Positions 39,817-46,870 of a DNA stretch of 46,870 nt are shown piece after piece. Where the stretch lies: the NCBI GenBank assembly GCA_900547005.1, contig URER01000016.1, forward strand, positions 1 to 46,870, read 5' to 3'. Position numbers and translations under genes: made by a program. The notes below the pieces were generated by a model that was not told the origin of the DNA, ran no database searches, and saw only the letters and a list, made by a program, of their open reading frames with translations. Numbering within the stretch: position 1 is the first letter of the stretch; every line of letters begins with the position of its first letter. Source of the stretch: an uncultured Prevotella sp. GTDB taxonomy: Bacteria; Bacteroidota; Bacteroidia; Bacteroidales; Bacteroidaceae.

Positions 39817-41154
39817 ATGAAAAAGTTTATTGAGACACTGAAGAACTGTTGGAAGGTGGAGGATTTGCGTCAGCGAATCCTCATCACCCTCCTTTTTACG
39901 GCTATATACCGTTTCGGCTCGTTTGTAGTACTTCCTGGAATTAATCCGGGTATGTTGGAAAAATTACAGTCGCAGACTGCTGGCGGTTTGATGTCGCTTT
40001 TGGACATGTTCTCCGGTGGTGCGTTTTCTAATGCGTCAATCTTCGCATTAGGAATTATGCCTTACATCTCTGCTTCTATCGTGATGCAACTTCTTGCTGT
40101 CGCTGTGCCTTATTTCCAAAAGATGCAGCGTGAGGGTGAGAGTGGCCGCAAGAAGATTAGCTGGTATACACGTATACTTACAGTTTTTATTCTGTTGTTC
40201 CAGGCTCCGACCTATTTGGTAAACTTGCAAATGCAGGCTTCCGGTGCTCTTGCAACAGGTATTAGCTGGACTGTATTTATGATACCGGCGACAATCATTC
40301 TTGCTGCTGGAAGTATGTTCATCCTTTGGCTTGGTGAGCGCATTACTGATAAAGGTATAGGAAATGGTATCTCAATTATCATTATGATAGGTATTATTGC
40401 CCGTTTGCCACAAGCTTTCTTTCAGGAAGTGAGTAGTCGCTTTACTGCGATTACCAGTGGTGGATTGGTAATGTTTATTGCTGAGATATTGATACTATAT
40501 GCAGTAGTATGTGCGGCAATCCTTCTTGTGCAAGGTACGCGTAAGATTCCTGTACAATATGCAAAGCGTCTTGTAGGAAACAAACAGTATGGGGGAGCAA
40601 GGCAGTATATTCCATTGAAGCTGTTTGCTGCTAATGTTATGCCTATCATCTTTGCTCAGGCATTGATGTTTATTCCTTTGGCTGTTGTATCTTATTCTAC
40701 AGACAATGCTAGTTCCGTTTTGCAGCAATTGATGGATAATAGAAGTTTATTGTATAATGTAGTTTATGTTATCCTTGTGATTGCATTTACTTATTTCTAT
40801 ACGGCAATAACTTTGAATCCTACTCAGATGGCAGAAGATATGAAGCGTAACAATGGTTTTATACCGGGTGTTAAGCCTGGTAAGCCAACTGCGGATTATA
40901 TTGAAACTGTAATGTCTCGCATAACATTCCCAGGTTCTTTGTTTATCGCATTTATCGCGATTATGCCGGCTCTTGCAGGTTTCTTGAATGTGCAGCAATC
41001 TTTCTCACAGTTCTTTGGTGGAACATCTTTGTTGATTCTCGTAGGTGTTGTCATTGACACATTACAGCAAATCGAGTCTCATTTGATGATGCGTCATTAT
41101 GATGGCTTGCTGAATTCAGGTCATACACGCAACGGAGGAGTATCTGCATATTAA
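39817..41154 (+). CDS. secY: Preprotein translocase subunit SecY
   Basis: SecY is the protein-conducting channel of the Sec translocon. The 445-residue protein has ten hydrophobic segments. Family signatures are RFGSFVVLPGINPGMLEKLQ with the plug region after TM1, ALGIMPYISASIVMQLLAVA in TM2, GERITDKGIGNGISIIIMIG near TM5, and PTQMAEDMKRNNGFIPGVKP in the C5 loop. It lies 4 bp after rplO and 15 bp before map, the usual arrangement. Confidence 0.98.
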   Translation: MKKFIETLKNCWKVEDLRQRILITLLFTAIYRFGSFVVLPGINPGMLEKLQSQTAGGLMSLLDMFSGGAFSNASIFALGIMPYISASIVMQLLAVAVPYFQKMQREGESGRKKISWYTRILTVFILLFQAPTYLVNLQMQASGALATGISWTVFMIPATIILAAGSMFILWLGERITDKGIGNGISIIIMIGIIARLPQAFFQEVSSRFTAITSGGLVMFIAEILILYAVVCAAILLVQGTRKIPVQYAKRLVGNKQYGGARQYIPLKLFAANVMPIIFAQALMFIPLAVVSYSTDNASSVLQQLMDNRSLLYNVVYVILVIAFTYFYTAITLNPTQMAEDMKRNNGFIPGVKPGKPTADYIETVMSRITFPGSLFIAFIAIMPALAGFLNVQQSFSQFFGGTSLLILVGVVIDTLQQIESHLMMRHYDGLLNSGHTRNGGVSAY

Positions 41155-41169
41155 ACTTTATCTTGAGAA

Positions 41170-41970
41170 ATGAATATATTTCTGAAGACAGAAGATGAAA
41201 TAGAATTAATGCGTAATGCCAACCTGCTCGTGGGTAAGACCCTCGCGGAGGTTGGCAAGCACATAAAGCCGGGTATAACGACCATGCAGTTAGACAAGAT
41301 TGCAGAGGAGTTCATACGCGATAATGGTGCTGTTCCTACTTTTAAGGGATTTCCGAATCCTTATGGAACTCCGTTTCCTGGAAGTATCTGTACATCGGTA
41401 AATGATGTTGTGGTACACGGGGTGCCTGATTCCAATACCGTATTAAAAGATGGAGATATTATCTCTGTAGACTGTGGTACATTGTTGGAAGGTTTTAATG
41501 GAGACAGTTGCTATACGTTTTGTGTAGGTGAGGTATCTGAGGAGGTTTTGACATTGTTAAAAGCAACTAAAGAATCACTTTATAAAGGTATAGAAGTTGC
41601 AAAGGCTGGGAATCATATAGGTGATATAGGATATGCGGTTCAGGGCTATTGTGAAAACTATGGCTATGGAGTTGTAAGAGAGCTTACCGGCCATGGCATC
41701 GGTCGTGAAATGCATGAAGATCCTTATGTTCCTAACTATGGCAGGCGTGGTAACGGTGTTATGTTAAAGGCGGGGATGTGTATTGCGATAGAACCGATGA
41801 TAACTTTGGGCAATAGAGCGATATACATGAAGCCGGACCGCTGGACGATATGTACTCGTGACGGAAAACCTGCTGCTCATTTTGAGCATACAATAGCGAT
41901 ACGTAGAGGACAAGCTGAGATTTTATCTTCGTTTGAAGAAATAGAACATTTAGAGGGACAAAATTTTTGA
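41170..41970 (+). CDS. map: Type I methionine aminopeptidase
   Basis: Map removes the initiator Met from nascent proteins. The 266-residue enzyme has the five metal ligands of the pita-bread fold: Asp in ISVDCGT and in NGDSCYTF, His in GHGIGREMHEDP, Glu in IEPMITLG and Glu in FEHTIAI. The substrate His is in VVVHGVPD. There is no N-terminal SH3/zinc extension. It lies between secY and infA, as in many Bacteroidetes and Firmicutes. Confidence 0.97.
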   Translation: MNIFLKTEDEIELMRNANLLVGKTLAEVGKHIKPGITTMQLDKIAEEFIRDNGAVPTFKGFPNPYGTPFPGSICTSVNDVVVHGVPDSNTVLKDGDIISVDCGTLLEGFNGDSCYTFCVGEVSEEVLTLLKATKESLYKGIEVAKAGNHIGDIGYAVQGYCENYGYGVVRELTGHGIGREMHEDPYVPNYGRRGNGVMLKAGMCIAIEPMITLGNRAIYMKPDRWTICTRDGKPAAHFEHTIAIRRGQAEILSSFEEIEHLEGQNF

Positions 41971-41972
41971 TT

Positions 41973-42191
41973 ATGGCAAAGCAAGCTGCGATAGAGCAAG
42001 ATGGAACTATAATGGAAGCACTTTCCAATGCGATGTTTCGTGTAGAATTGGAGAATGGTGTTGATATTACAGCGCATATTTCAGGTAAGATGAGAATGCA
42101 CTATATCAAGATATTGCCAGGCGATAAGGTAAAGGTGGAGATGAGTCCTTATGACCTTACAAAAGGCAGAATAGTTTTCAGATATAAATAA
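41973..42191 (+). CDS. infA: Translation initiation factor IF-1
   Basis: The 72-residue OB-fold protein begins MAKQAAIEQDGTIMEALSNA and includes FRVELENGVDITAHISGKMR and SPYDLTKGRIVFRYK. I use the ATG at 41973, the conserved family start. An in-frame ATG two codons earlier (41967) overlaps map and is less likely. It binds the ribosomal A site during initiation. Confidence 0.97.
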   Translation: MAKQAAIEQDGTIMEALSNAMFRVELENGVDITAHISGKMRMHYIKILPGDKVKVEMSPYDLTKGRIVFRYK

Positions 42192-42205
42192 ATTTATTAT
42201 AGAAT

Positions 42206-42322
42206 ATGAAGACAAGAGCATCTTTAAAGAAACGTACACCCGACTGCAAAATCGTTCGTCGTAAAGGTCGTTTGTTCGTTATCAACAAGAAGAACCCTAA
42301 GTACAAAATGCGTCAGGGTTAA
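42206..42322 (+). CDS. rpmJ: 50S ribosomal protein bL36, zinc-free type
   Basis: A 38-residue frame reads MKTRASLKKRTPDCKIVRRK and then GRLFVINKKNPKYKMRQG. It matches bL36 in length and sequence. Only one Cys remains of the usual Cys3-His zinc site, so this is the C-minus form. It lies between infA and rpsM as expected and is too short for most automatic calls. Confidence 0.95.
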   Translation: MKTRASLKKRTPDCKIVRRKGRLFVINKKNPKYKMRQG

Positions 42323-42365
42323 TGTTAAATAAGCGTAAAAAGATAAGTTTAAGAGAAATTATTCT

Positions 42366-42373
42366 TACCTTTG
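42366..42373 (+). promoter_or_regulatory. Internal promoter -7 box before rpsM
   Basis: TACCTTTG matches TAnnTTTG in the 106-bp gap between rpmJ and rpsM, 55 bp before the rpsM start. It would let the alpha cluster (rpsM-rpsK-rpsD-rpoA-rplQ) be expressed separately from the spc cluster. Confidence 0.6.
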
Positions 42374-42428
42374 CGTGCTTTTTAGCAGAATTTGTACAAT
42401 TAAATTATTATTTATCAATTAATTAACA

Positions 42429-42809
42429 ATGGCAATAAGAATTGTTGGAGTAGATTTGCCCCAGAATAAGCGTGGCGAAATCGCATTGACTTATATCTAT
42501 GGTATAGGTCGAAGTAGTTCAGCAAAGATATTGGATAAGGCCGGCGTGAGCCGTGACCTGAAGGTCTGCGATTGGACAGACGATCAGGCAGCTAAAATCC
42601 GTGAAATTATCGGCGCTGAATTCAAGGTAGAAGGTGATCTCCGTTCAGAGATCCAGATGAATATCAAGCGACTGATGGATATTGGTTGCTATCGTGGAGT
42701 TAGACATCGTAATGGTCTTCCGGTCCGTGGCCAGAGCACAAAGAACAATGCTCGTACTCGTAAGGGAAAGAAGAAGACTGTTGCTAATAAGAAGAAGGCT
42801 ACTAAGTAA
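42429..42809 (+). CDS. rpsM: 30S ribosomal protein uS13
   Basis: The 126-residue protein of the 30S head contacts P-site tRNA and forms bridges to the 50S subunit. It has AIRIVGVDLPQNKRGEIALT, IYGIGRSSSAKILDKAGVSR and the C-terminal GLPVRGQSTKNNARTRKGKK. It heads the alpha cluster and has its own promoter box. Confidence 0.98.
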   Translation: MAIRIVGVDLPQNKRGEIALTYIYGIGRSSSAKILDKAGVSRDLKVCDWTDDQAAKIREIIGAEFKVEGDLRSEIQMNIKRLMDIGCYRGVRHRNGLPVRGQSTKNNARTRKGKKKTVANKKKATK

Positions 42810-42829
42810 TTTTAAGGAGGAAATTAATT

Positions 42830-43219
42830 ATGGCAAAGAAAGCAACAACATCTAAGAAAAGAAATGTGAGAGTTGATGCACTGGGTCAGTTGCACGTGCA
42901 TAGCTCTTTTAATAATATCATCGTATCTTTGGCAAATAACGAAGGACAGGTTATCTCTTGGTCTTCTGCTGGTAAGATGGGATTCCGTGGCTCAAAGAAG
43001 AATACTCCATACGCTGCACAGATGGCAGCAGAGGATTGCGCAAAAGTGGCTTTTGATCTTGGACTTCGTAAAGTAAAAGCTTTCGTAAAGGGTCCGGGTA
43101 ATGGTCGTGAGAGCGCTATTCGTGCCGTGCATGGAGCTGGTATTGAGGTAACAGAAATTGTTGACGTTACTCCATTACCACATAACGGATGTCGTCCTCC
43201 AAAGCGTCGCCGCGTATAA
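42830..43219 (+). CDS. rpsK: 30S ribosomal protein uS11
   Basis: The 129-residue platform protein lies near the E-site mRNA. It has LHVHSSFNNIIVSLANNEGQ, GFRGSKKNTPYAAQMAAEDC, GPGNGRESAIRAVHGAGIEV and the invariant C-terminal NGCRPPKRRRV. A full Shine-Dalgarno-like AAGGAGG lies at 42814-42820, unusual for this phylum. Confidence 0.98.
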   Translation: MAKKATTSKKRNVRVDALGQLHVHSSFNNIIVSLANNEGQVISWSSAGKMGFRGSKKNTPYAAQMAAEDCAKVAFDLGLRKVKAFVKGPGNGRESAIRAVHGAGIEVTEIVDVTPLPHNGCRPPKRRRV

Positions 43220-43234
43220 TCATTAATATAATGT

Positions 43235-43249
43235 GATAGGCTTTCCTAT
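43235..43249 (+). promoter_or_regulatory. Small hairpin in the rpsK-rpsD gap, possible S4 leader
   Basis: ATAGG-CTTT-CCTAT forms a 5-bp stem in the 72-bp gap before rpsD, followed by TTGAGAAGGTCAATC. S4 is an autoregulator of alpha operons in several bacteria. This may be part of such a site, but the short stem alone is weak evidence. Confidence 0.25.
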
Positions 43250-43291
43250 TTGAGAAGGTCAATCAGTTAAATAAAAGAATATTTCAATATT

Positions 43292-43897
43292 ATGGCAAGA
43301 TATATAGGTCCGAAATCAAAAATTGCGCGCCGATTTGGAGAAGCTATCTTCGGTGCAGACAAAGTTTTGTCCAAGAGGAACTTCCCTCCTGGACAGCATG
43401 GCAATAACCGTCGCAGAAAAATGTCTGAGTACGGAGTCATGTTGGCAGAGAAGCAGAAGGCTAAGTACACATACGGTGTTCTTGAGCGTCAGTTCCGTAA
43501 TATGTTTGAGAAGGCAGCTAAGGCAGATGGTATTACAGGTGAGGTTCTTCTTCAGAACCTTGAGAGCCGTCTTGATAATGTTGTGTTCCGTATGGGTATC
43601 GCTCCTACACGTGCAGCAGCTCGTCAGCTTGTAGGCCACAAGCACATTGTTGTTGACGGACAGGTAGTGAATATTCCTTCTTACTCTGTTAAACCAGGAC
43701 AGGTTGTCGGTGTTCGCGAGAAAGCAAAGTCTCTTGAAGTTATCGAGGCTGCTTTGGCAGGTTTTAACCATAGCAAATATCCTTGGATAGAGTGGGATGC
43801 AAATACAAAGAGCGGAAAGTTCCTTCACAAGCCGGAACGTGCCGACATCCCTGAGAATATAAAGGAACAGTTAATCGTTGAGTTGTACTCTAAATAA
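43292..43897 (+). CDS. rpsD: 30S ribosomal protein uS4
   Basis: The 201-residue protein starts 16S rRNA folding in the 5' domain and is often the translational repressor of its operon. It begins MARYIGPKSKIARRFGEAIF. The S4 RNA-binding domain reads LESRLDNVVFRMGIAPTRAA and ARQLVGHKHIVVDGQVVNIP. The N terminus lacks a Cys-based zinc knuckle. A 72-bp gap precedes it. Confidence 0.98.
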   Translation: MARYIGPKSKIARRFGEAIFGADKVLSKRNFPPGQHGNNRRRKMSEYGVMLAEKQKAKYTYGVLERQFRNMFEKAAKADGITGEVLLQNLESRLDNVVFRMGIAPTRAAARQLVGHKHIVVDGQVVNIPSYSVKPGQVVGVREKAKSLEVIEAALAGFNHSKYPWIEWDANTKSGKFLHKPERADIPENIKEQLIVELYSK

Positions 43898-43909
43898 ATC
43901 ATTAAATTA

Positions 43910-44902
43910 ATGGCGATATTAGCATTTCAAAAACCCGATAAGGTTGTAATGTTGGAGGCATCCGATAAGTTCGGAAAGTTTGAGTTCCGTCCTTTGGAGC
44001 CTGGCTTTGGTGTTACCATCGGTAACTCTTTGCGTCGCATTCTCCTTTCATCGCTTGAGGGCTACGCTATCAACACCATCAAGATTTCCGGTGTTGAGCA
44101 CGAGTTCTCTTCAGTACCTGGTGTAAAGGAAGATGTAACCAACATTATTTTGAATCTCAAACAAGTTCGATTCAAGCAAGTAGTAGAAGAATTCGAGAAC
44201 GAGAAAGTTTGTATCACCGTTGAGAATTCAACAGAATTCAAGGCTGGTGATATCGGTAAGTATCTGACTGGATTTGAAGTGTTAAATCCTGATTTAGTGA
44301 TTTGTCATTTAGATGTCAAAGCTTCTATGCAGATAGACCTTACTATTAACAAAGGACGTGGTTACGTTCCTGCTGATGAGAACAGGGAATTCTGCACAGA
44401 CATTAACGTACTCCCGATTGATTCAATCTACACCCCAATACGTAATGTAAAGTATGCAGTTGAGCCGTATCGTGTTGAACAGAAGACCGACTACGACAAG
44501 CTGATACTCGAGGTTACAACAGATGGTTCCATACATCCGAAAGATGCGCTTAAAGAGGCTGCGAAGATTTTGATTTATCATTTCATGCTGTTCTCAGATG
44601 AGAAGATCACTCTTGAGAATCCTGAGCAGGATGGTAATCAGGAATTCGACGAGGAAGTATTGCATATGCGCCAATTGCTTAAGACACGTCTTATCGACAT
44701 GAACCTCAGCGTTCGTGCTCTTAACTGTCTCAAGGCTGCAGATGTTGAAACACTCGGTGATTTGGTACAGTATAATAAGACCGACCTCTTGAAGTTCCGC
44801 AACTTCGGTAAGAAATCGCTTTCAGAGCTTGATGATTTGCTCGAGAGTCTGAATCTGTCGTTTGGAACTGATATTTCAAAATACAAACTGGATAAGGAAT
44901 AA
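43910..44902 (+). CDS. rpoA: RNA polymerase subunit alpha
   Basis: The 330-residue protein has the two-domain form. The N-terminal assembly domain (1 to about 230) includes FRPLEPGFGVTIGNSLRRIL and SSVPGVKEDVTNIILNLKQV. A short acidic linker follows, then the C-terminal DNA- and activator-binding domain (about 250-320) with SVRALNCLKAADVETLGDLV and FRNFGKKSLSELDDLLESL. It lies between rpsD and rplQ as in other bacteria. Confidence 0.98.
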   Translation: MAILAFQKPDKVVMLEASDKFGKFEFRPLEPGFGVTIGNSLRRILLSSLEGYAINTIKISGVEHEFSSVPGVKEDVTNIILNLKQVRFKQVVEEFENEKVCITVENSTEFKAGDIGKYLTGFEVLNPDLVICHLDVKASMQIDLTINKGRGYVPADENREFCTDINVLPIDSIYTPIRNVKYAVEPYRVEQKTDYDKLILEVTTDGSIHPKDALKEAAKILIYHFMLFSDEKITLENPEQDGNQEFDEEVLHMRQLLKTRLIDMNLSVRALNCLKAADVETLGDLVQYNKTDLLKFRNFGKKSLSELDDLLESLNLSFGTDISKYKLDKE

Positions 44903-44931
44903 TCCCTTTCCGATAAAAAGTAAAAAACAAA

Positions 44932-45429
44932 ATGAGACACAATAAGAAATTCAACCATTTGGGTCGTACTGCGGATCATCGTCGTGCTATGCTTGCAAAC
45001 ATGGCAATCTCGTTGATTATGCACAAAAGAATCACTACGACCCTTGCAAAGGCTAAGGCTCTTAAGAAATATGTTGAGCCGTTGATTACCCGTTCTAAGG
45101 AAGATACAACGAATTCACGTCGTGTTGTTTTCCGTTATCTTCAGAACAAGTATGCTGTTACCGAGTTGTTCAAGGTAGTAGCAGAGAAGGTTGGCGACCG
45201 TCCGGGTGGTTACACTCGTATCATCAAGCTCGGTCATCGTTTGGGTGACGCAGCTCCAACAGCTTTCATTGAGCTTGTAGACTTCGATGAGAATATGGCT
45301 AAGACTCCTAAGGCAGCAGCCAAGAAGACTCGTCGTAGCCGCAAGGCAGCTCCTAAGGCAGAAGCTCCGGTAGCAGAAGTAGCAACTGAAACAGAAGCAC
45401 CTGCAGCAGAGGAAGCAAAGGCTGAATAA
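44932..45429 (+). CDS. rplQ: 50S ribosomal protein bL17 with Ala/Lys/Glu-rich tail
   Basis: The 165-residue protein has a standard bL17 core: MRHNKKFNHLGRTADHRRAM, NMAISLIMHKRITTTLAKAK and GYTRIIKLGHRLGDAAPTAF. A C-terminal extension of about 45 residues (from KTPKAAAKKTRRSRKAAPKA) is rich in Ala, Lys and Glu and probably disordered. Such tails occur in other Bacteroidetes. It is the last gene of the alpha cluster and is followed by a terminator. Confidence 0.97.
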   Translation: MRHNKKFNHLGRTADHRRAMLANMAISLIMHKRITTTLAKAKALKKYVEPLITRSKEDTTNSRRVVFRYLQNKYAVTELFKVVAEKVGDRPGGYTRIIKLGHRLGDAAPTAFIELVDFDENMAKTPKAAAKKTRRSRKAAPKAEAPVAEVATETEAPAAEEAKAE

Positions 45430-45452
45430 GTTTTTACTTACAATAGTTTAAG

Positions 45453-45488
45453 AAAGGTCTTCGTCCGAAAGGGCGGAGACCTTTTTTC
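45453..45488 (+). terminator. Terminator of the ribosomal/rpoA cluster
   Basis: AAAGGTCTTCGTC pairs with GGCGGAGACCTTT, followed by TTTTTT (arms about 45454-45466 and 45472-45484), 23 bp after rplQ. The rest of the 330-bp gap to fabI holds a possible 30-codon frame (45547-45639) and the fabI terminator. Confidence 0.9.
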
Positions 45489-45674
45489 GTATTAGAATTT
45501 TAATGATGTGAATTCGTTGAACTAATCCTTAGCATAGGATTATTATATGAATTGCGGCACGCTTAATGCCGAGTATCACCTGTCATGCACATTCGGTATG
45601 GAAAGAAAGACATTCAAGTTTGTAAGTGCTAAAAAGTAATGTTGAACAAACTGAAACAGGCTTGGAGTAAGCAA

Positions 45675-45721
45675 TAAAAAAGCACCGCCCCAAGACTCAA
45701 ATGAGAGTCCTGAGGCGGTAC
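45675..45721 (-). terminator. Terminator of fabI
   Basis: On the minus strand ACCGCCTCAGGACTC pairs with GAGTCTTGGGGCGGT, followed by GCTTTTTT. The arms lie at about 45684-45698 and 45705-45719, 39 bp beyond the fabI stop codon. Confidence 0.9.
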
Positions 45722-45759
45722 TCCAATATCTTTCGACTGCTATTTGCAGTCCTTTAGTA

Positions 45760-46617
45760 TTATCCGTAAATCACTTTACCGTTTTCATCCTCGTAAGGAG
45801 TGAGGTCTTTAGCGTACTGGTTCATGGCTCGAAGACTCATACCCATCGACGAGAAACCTCCGTCGTGGAAGAGGTTCTGCATCGTCACCTTGCGAGTGAA
45901 GTCAGAGAACATCATCACACAATAGTTTGCGCACTCCTCAGCCGACGCGTTTCCGAGCGGCGACATCTTGCTTGCGAAGTCCATCAGGTTGTCCATGTCC
46001 TTGATTCCCTTGCCTGCCGTAGTCGGAGTAGGCGACTGTGAGATAGTGTTCACGCGCACGTGCTTCTCGCGACCGTAGATGTAACCGAAGCTGCGTGCGA
46101 TGCTCTCCAGCATACTCTTGGCGTCAGCCATGTCATTATATCCGAAGAACGTACGTTGAGAAGCCACGTATGTCAGCGCAATCACCGAGCCATATTCTGC
46201 TATTGCGTCCTGCTTCTTTGCCACCTGAAGCATCTTATGGAAAGAAATAGCCGAGATGTCGAGCGTCTTTTGCAGATAATTATAATCCAAATCATCGTAT
46301 GTGCGATGCTTGCGCACGTTCGGACTCATGCCGATAGAGTGGAGCACGAAGTCGATTTTACCGCCGAGCAGTTCCACAGAATCCTTGAATACCTTTTCCA
46401 AATCCTCCACGCTTGTTGCGTCTGCCGGTATAATCGGAGCGTTAAGCTGCTTGGACAGAGCGTCCAGCTCACCCATACGCAACGCCATCGGAGTATTGCT
46501 CAGGGTTATTGTAGCCCCCTCCTCAACAGCCTTCACGGCCACTTTCCATGCGATGGATTCCTCGTTGAGCGCGCCGAAGATGATACCGCGCTTACCTTTT
46601 AATAAGTTGTGAGTCAT
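45760..46617 (-). CDS. fabI: Enoyl-[acyl-carrier-protein] reductase (NADH)
   Basis: FabI catalyses the last reduction of each fatty-acid elongation cycle. The 285-residue protein is a short-chain dehydrogenase with the FabI variant of the cofactor site (GKRGIIFGALNEESIAWKVA). LHSIGMSP follows the fourth strand. The catalytic Tyr-x6-Lys is in YNDMADAK, and the substrate loop is SQSPTPTTAGKGI. It is the target of triclosan-type inhibitors in other species. The C terminus extends about 15 residues beyond E. coli FabI. It has its own promoter and terminator and points towards the ribosomal cluster. Confidence 0.96.
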   Translation of the reverse strand: MTHNLLKGKRGIIFGALNEESIAWKVAVKAVEEGATITLSNTPMALRMGELDALSKQLNAPIIPADATSVEDLEKVFKDSVELLGGKIDFVLHSIGMSPNVRKHRTYDDLDYNYLQKTLDISAISFHKMLQVAKKQDAIAEYGSVIALTYVASQRTFFGYNDMADAKSMLESIARSFGYIYGREKHVRVNTISQSPTPTTAGKGIKDMDNLMDFASKMSPLGNASAEECANYCVMMFSDFTRKVTMQNLFHDGGFSSMGMSLRAMNQYAKDLTPYEDENGKVIYG

Positions 46618-46740
46618 TTCTTTTCAACGTTTTGTTGTTTGATAATAAGACAATCCACGGCGTTCCTTTATTGCGCAAGGCCACACAAGCCACTGCCGTC
46701 GATGTCTGTTTCCTGATAATACACATCCGAGAATGCGGTG

Positions 46741-46772
46741 CAAAGGTACTGCTATTTCCCCGTTTCAGCAAA
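46741..46772 (-). promoter_or_regulatory. Promoter of fabI
   Basis: On the minus strand TTTG (46772-46769) and TACCTTTG (46748-46741) are separated by exactly 20 bp, implying a leader of about 115 nt. I see no supported gene between this promoter and the right end of the window. Confidence 0.75.
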
Positions 46773-46870
46773 CTTTATCCAACTATTCTGCCATTTGCCT
46801 TAGCTGGGAAATAAATTTGGTTCATCCGACATTTCGAGTGATGCGACAGTCATGCAAGGCATAGAGCCTT

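Noticed and set aside
46632..46814. 60-residue open frame on the plus strand at the right edge
   Set aside because: It lies over the fabI leader and promoter, with no protein-family features.

Overview
The window looks like part of a chromosome from a member of the Bacteroidales, most probably a Prevotella-type organism. The evidence is: Bacteroidetes promoters (TAnnTTTG at -7, often with TTTG about 20 bp upstream) before most transcription units; few Shine-Dalgarno sequences; a DUF3467 gene next to rpsL; a str-S10-spc-alpha ribosomal run without tuf; and a secreted multi-domain alpha-amylase. The species assignment is inference.

Layout. 1-2.45 kb: an AT-rich run of small, poorly conserved genes on + with one gene remnant, best read as the tail of a polymorphic-toxin immunity array. 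2.5-4.6 kb: prmC-recX-comF on +. 4.65 kb: tRNA-Val. 4.8-9.2 kb: purB, an RluB-type pseudouridine synthase with a long Gly/Gln/Tyr/Arg repeat domain, and asnS. 9.4-10.25 kb: an outer-membrane protein. 10.39-10.56 kb: tandem ~22-bp dyad repeats. 10.67-15.4 kb on -: tcdA, cvfB, a LolD-like ATPase and a Kef-type antiporter, with GC-rich palindromic elements between them. 15.6-16.6 kb: asd. 16.85-20.5 kb on -: alpha-amylase. 20.83 kb on -: tRNA-Leu. 21-23.8 kb on -: the type IIA topoisomerase A subunit (ParC-like). 24.15-25.05 kb: a compact DUF3791-DUF3990-DUF3791-like operon, a probable toxin-antitoxin-type module. 25.05-26.1 kb: about 1 kb without convincing genes but full of short direct and inverted repeats. 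26.1-26.8 kb: ridA and DUF3467. 27.1-45.4 kb: 34 + strand genes (rpsL-rpsG-fusA, the S10 and spc clusters, secY-map-infA-rpmJ, and the alpha cluster ending rpoA-rplQ). 45.76-46.6 kb on -: fabI.

How it works together. The right half is the core translation and secretion block, with an internal promoter before rpsM and structured intercistronic regions before rpsG, rpsJ and rpsD that may be autoregulatory. The left half is a patchwork of short housekeeping operons (release-factor methylation, tRNA charging and t6A modification, purine, lysine/threonine and fatty-acid synthesis) separated by repeat elements of several families. The parts most worth following up are the DUF3990 module with its repeat-flanked surroundings, the tandem dyad repeats at 10.4 kb, and the immunity-like gene array at the left edge.

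All calls come from reading the sequence; no database search was possible.
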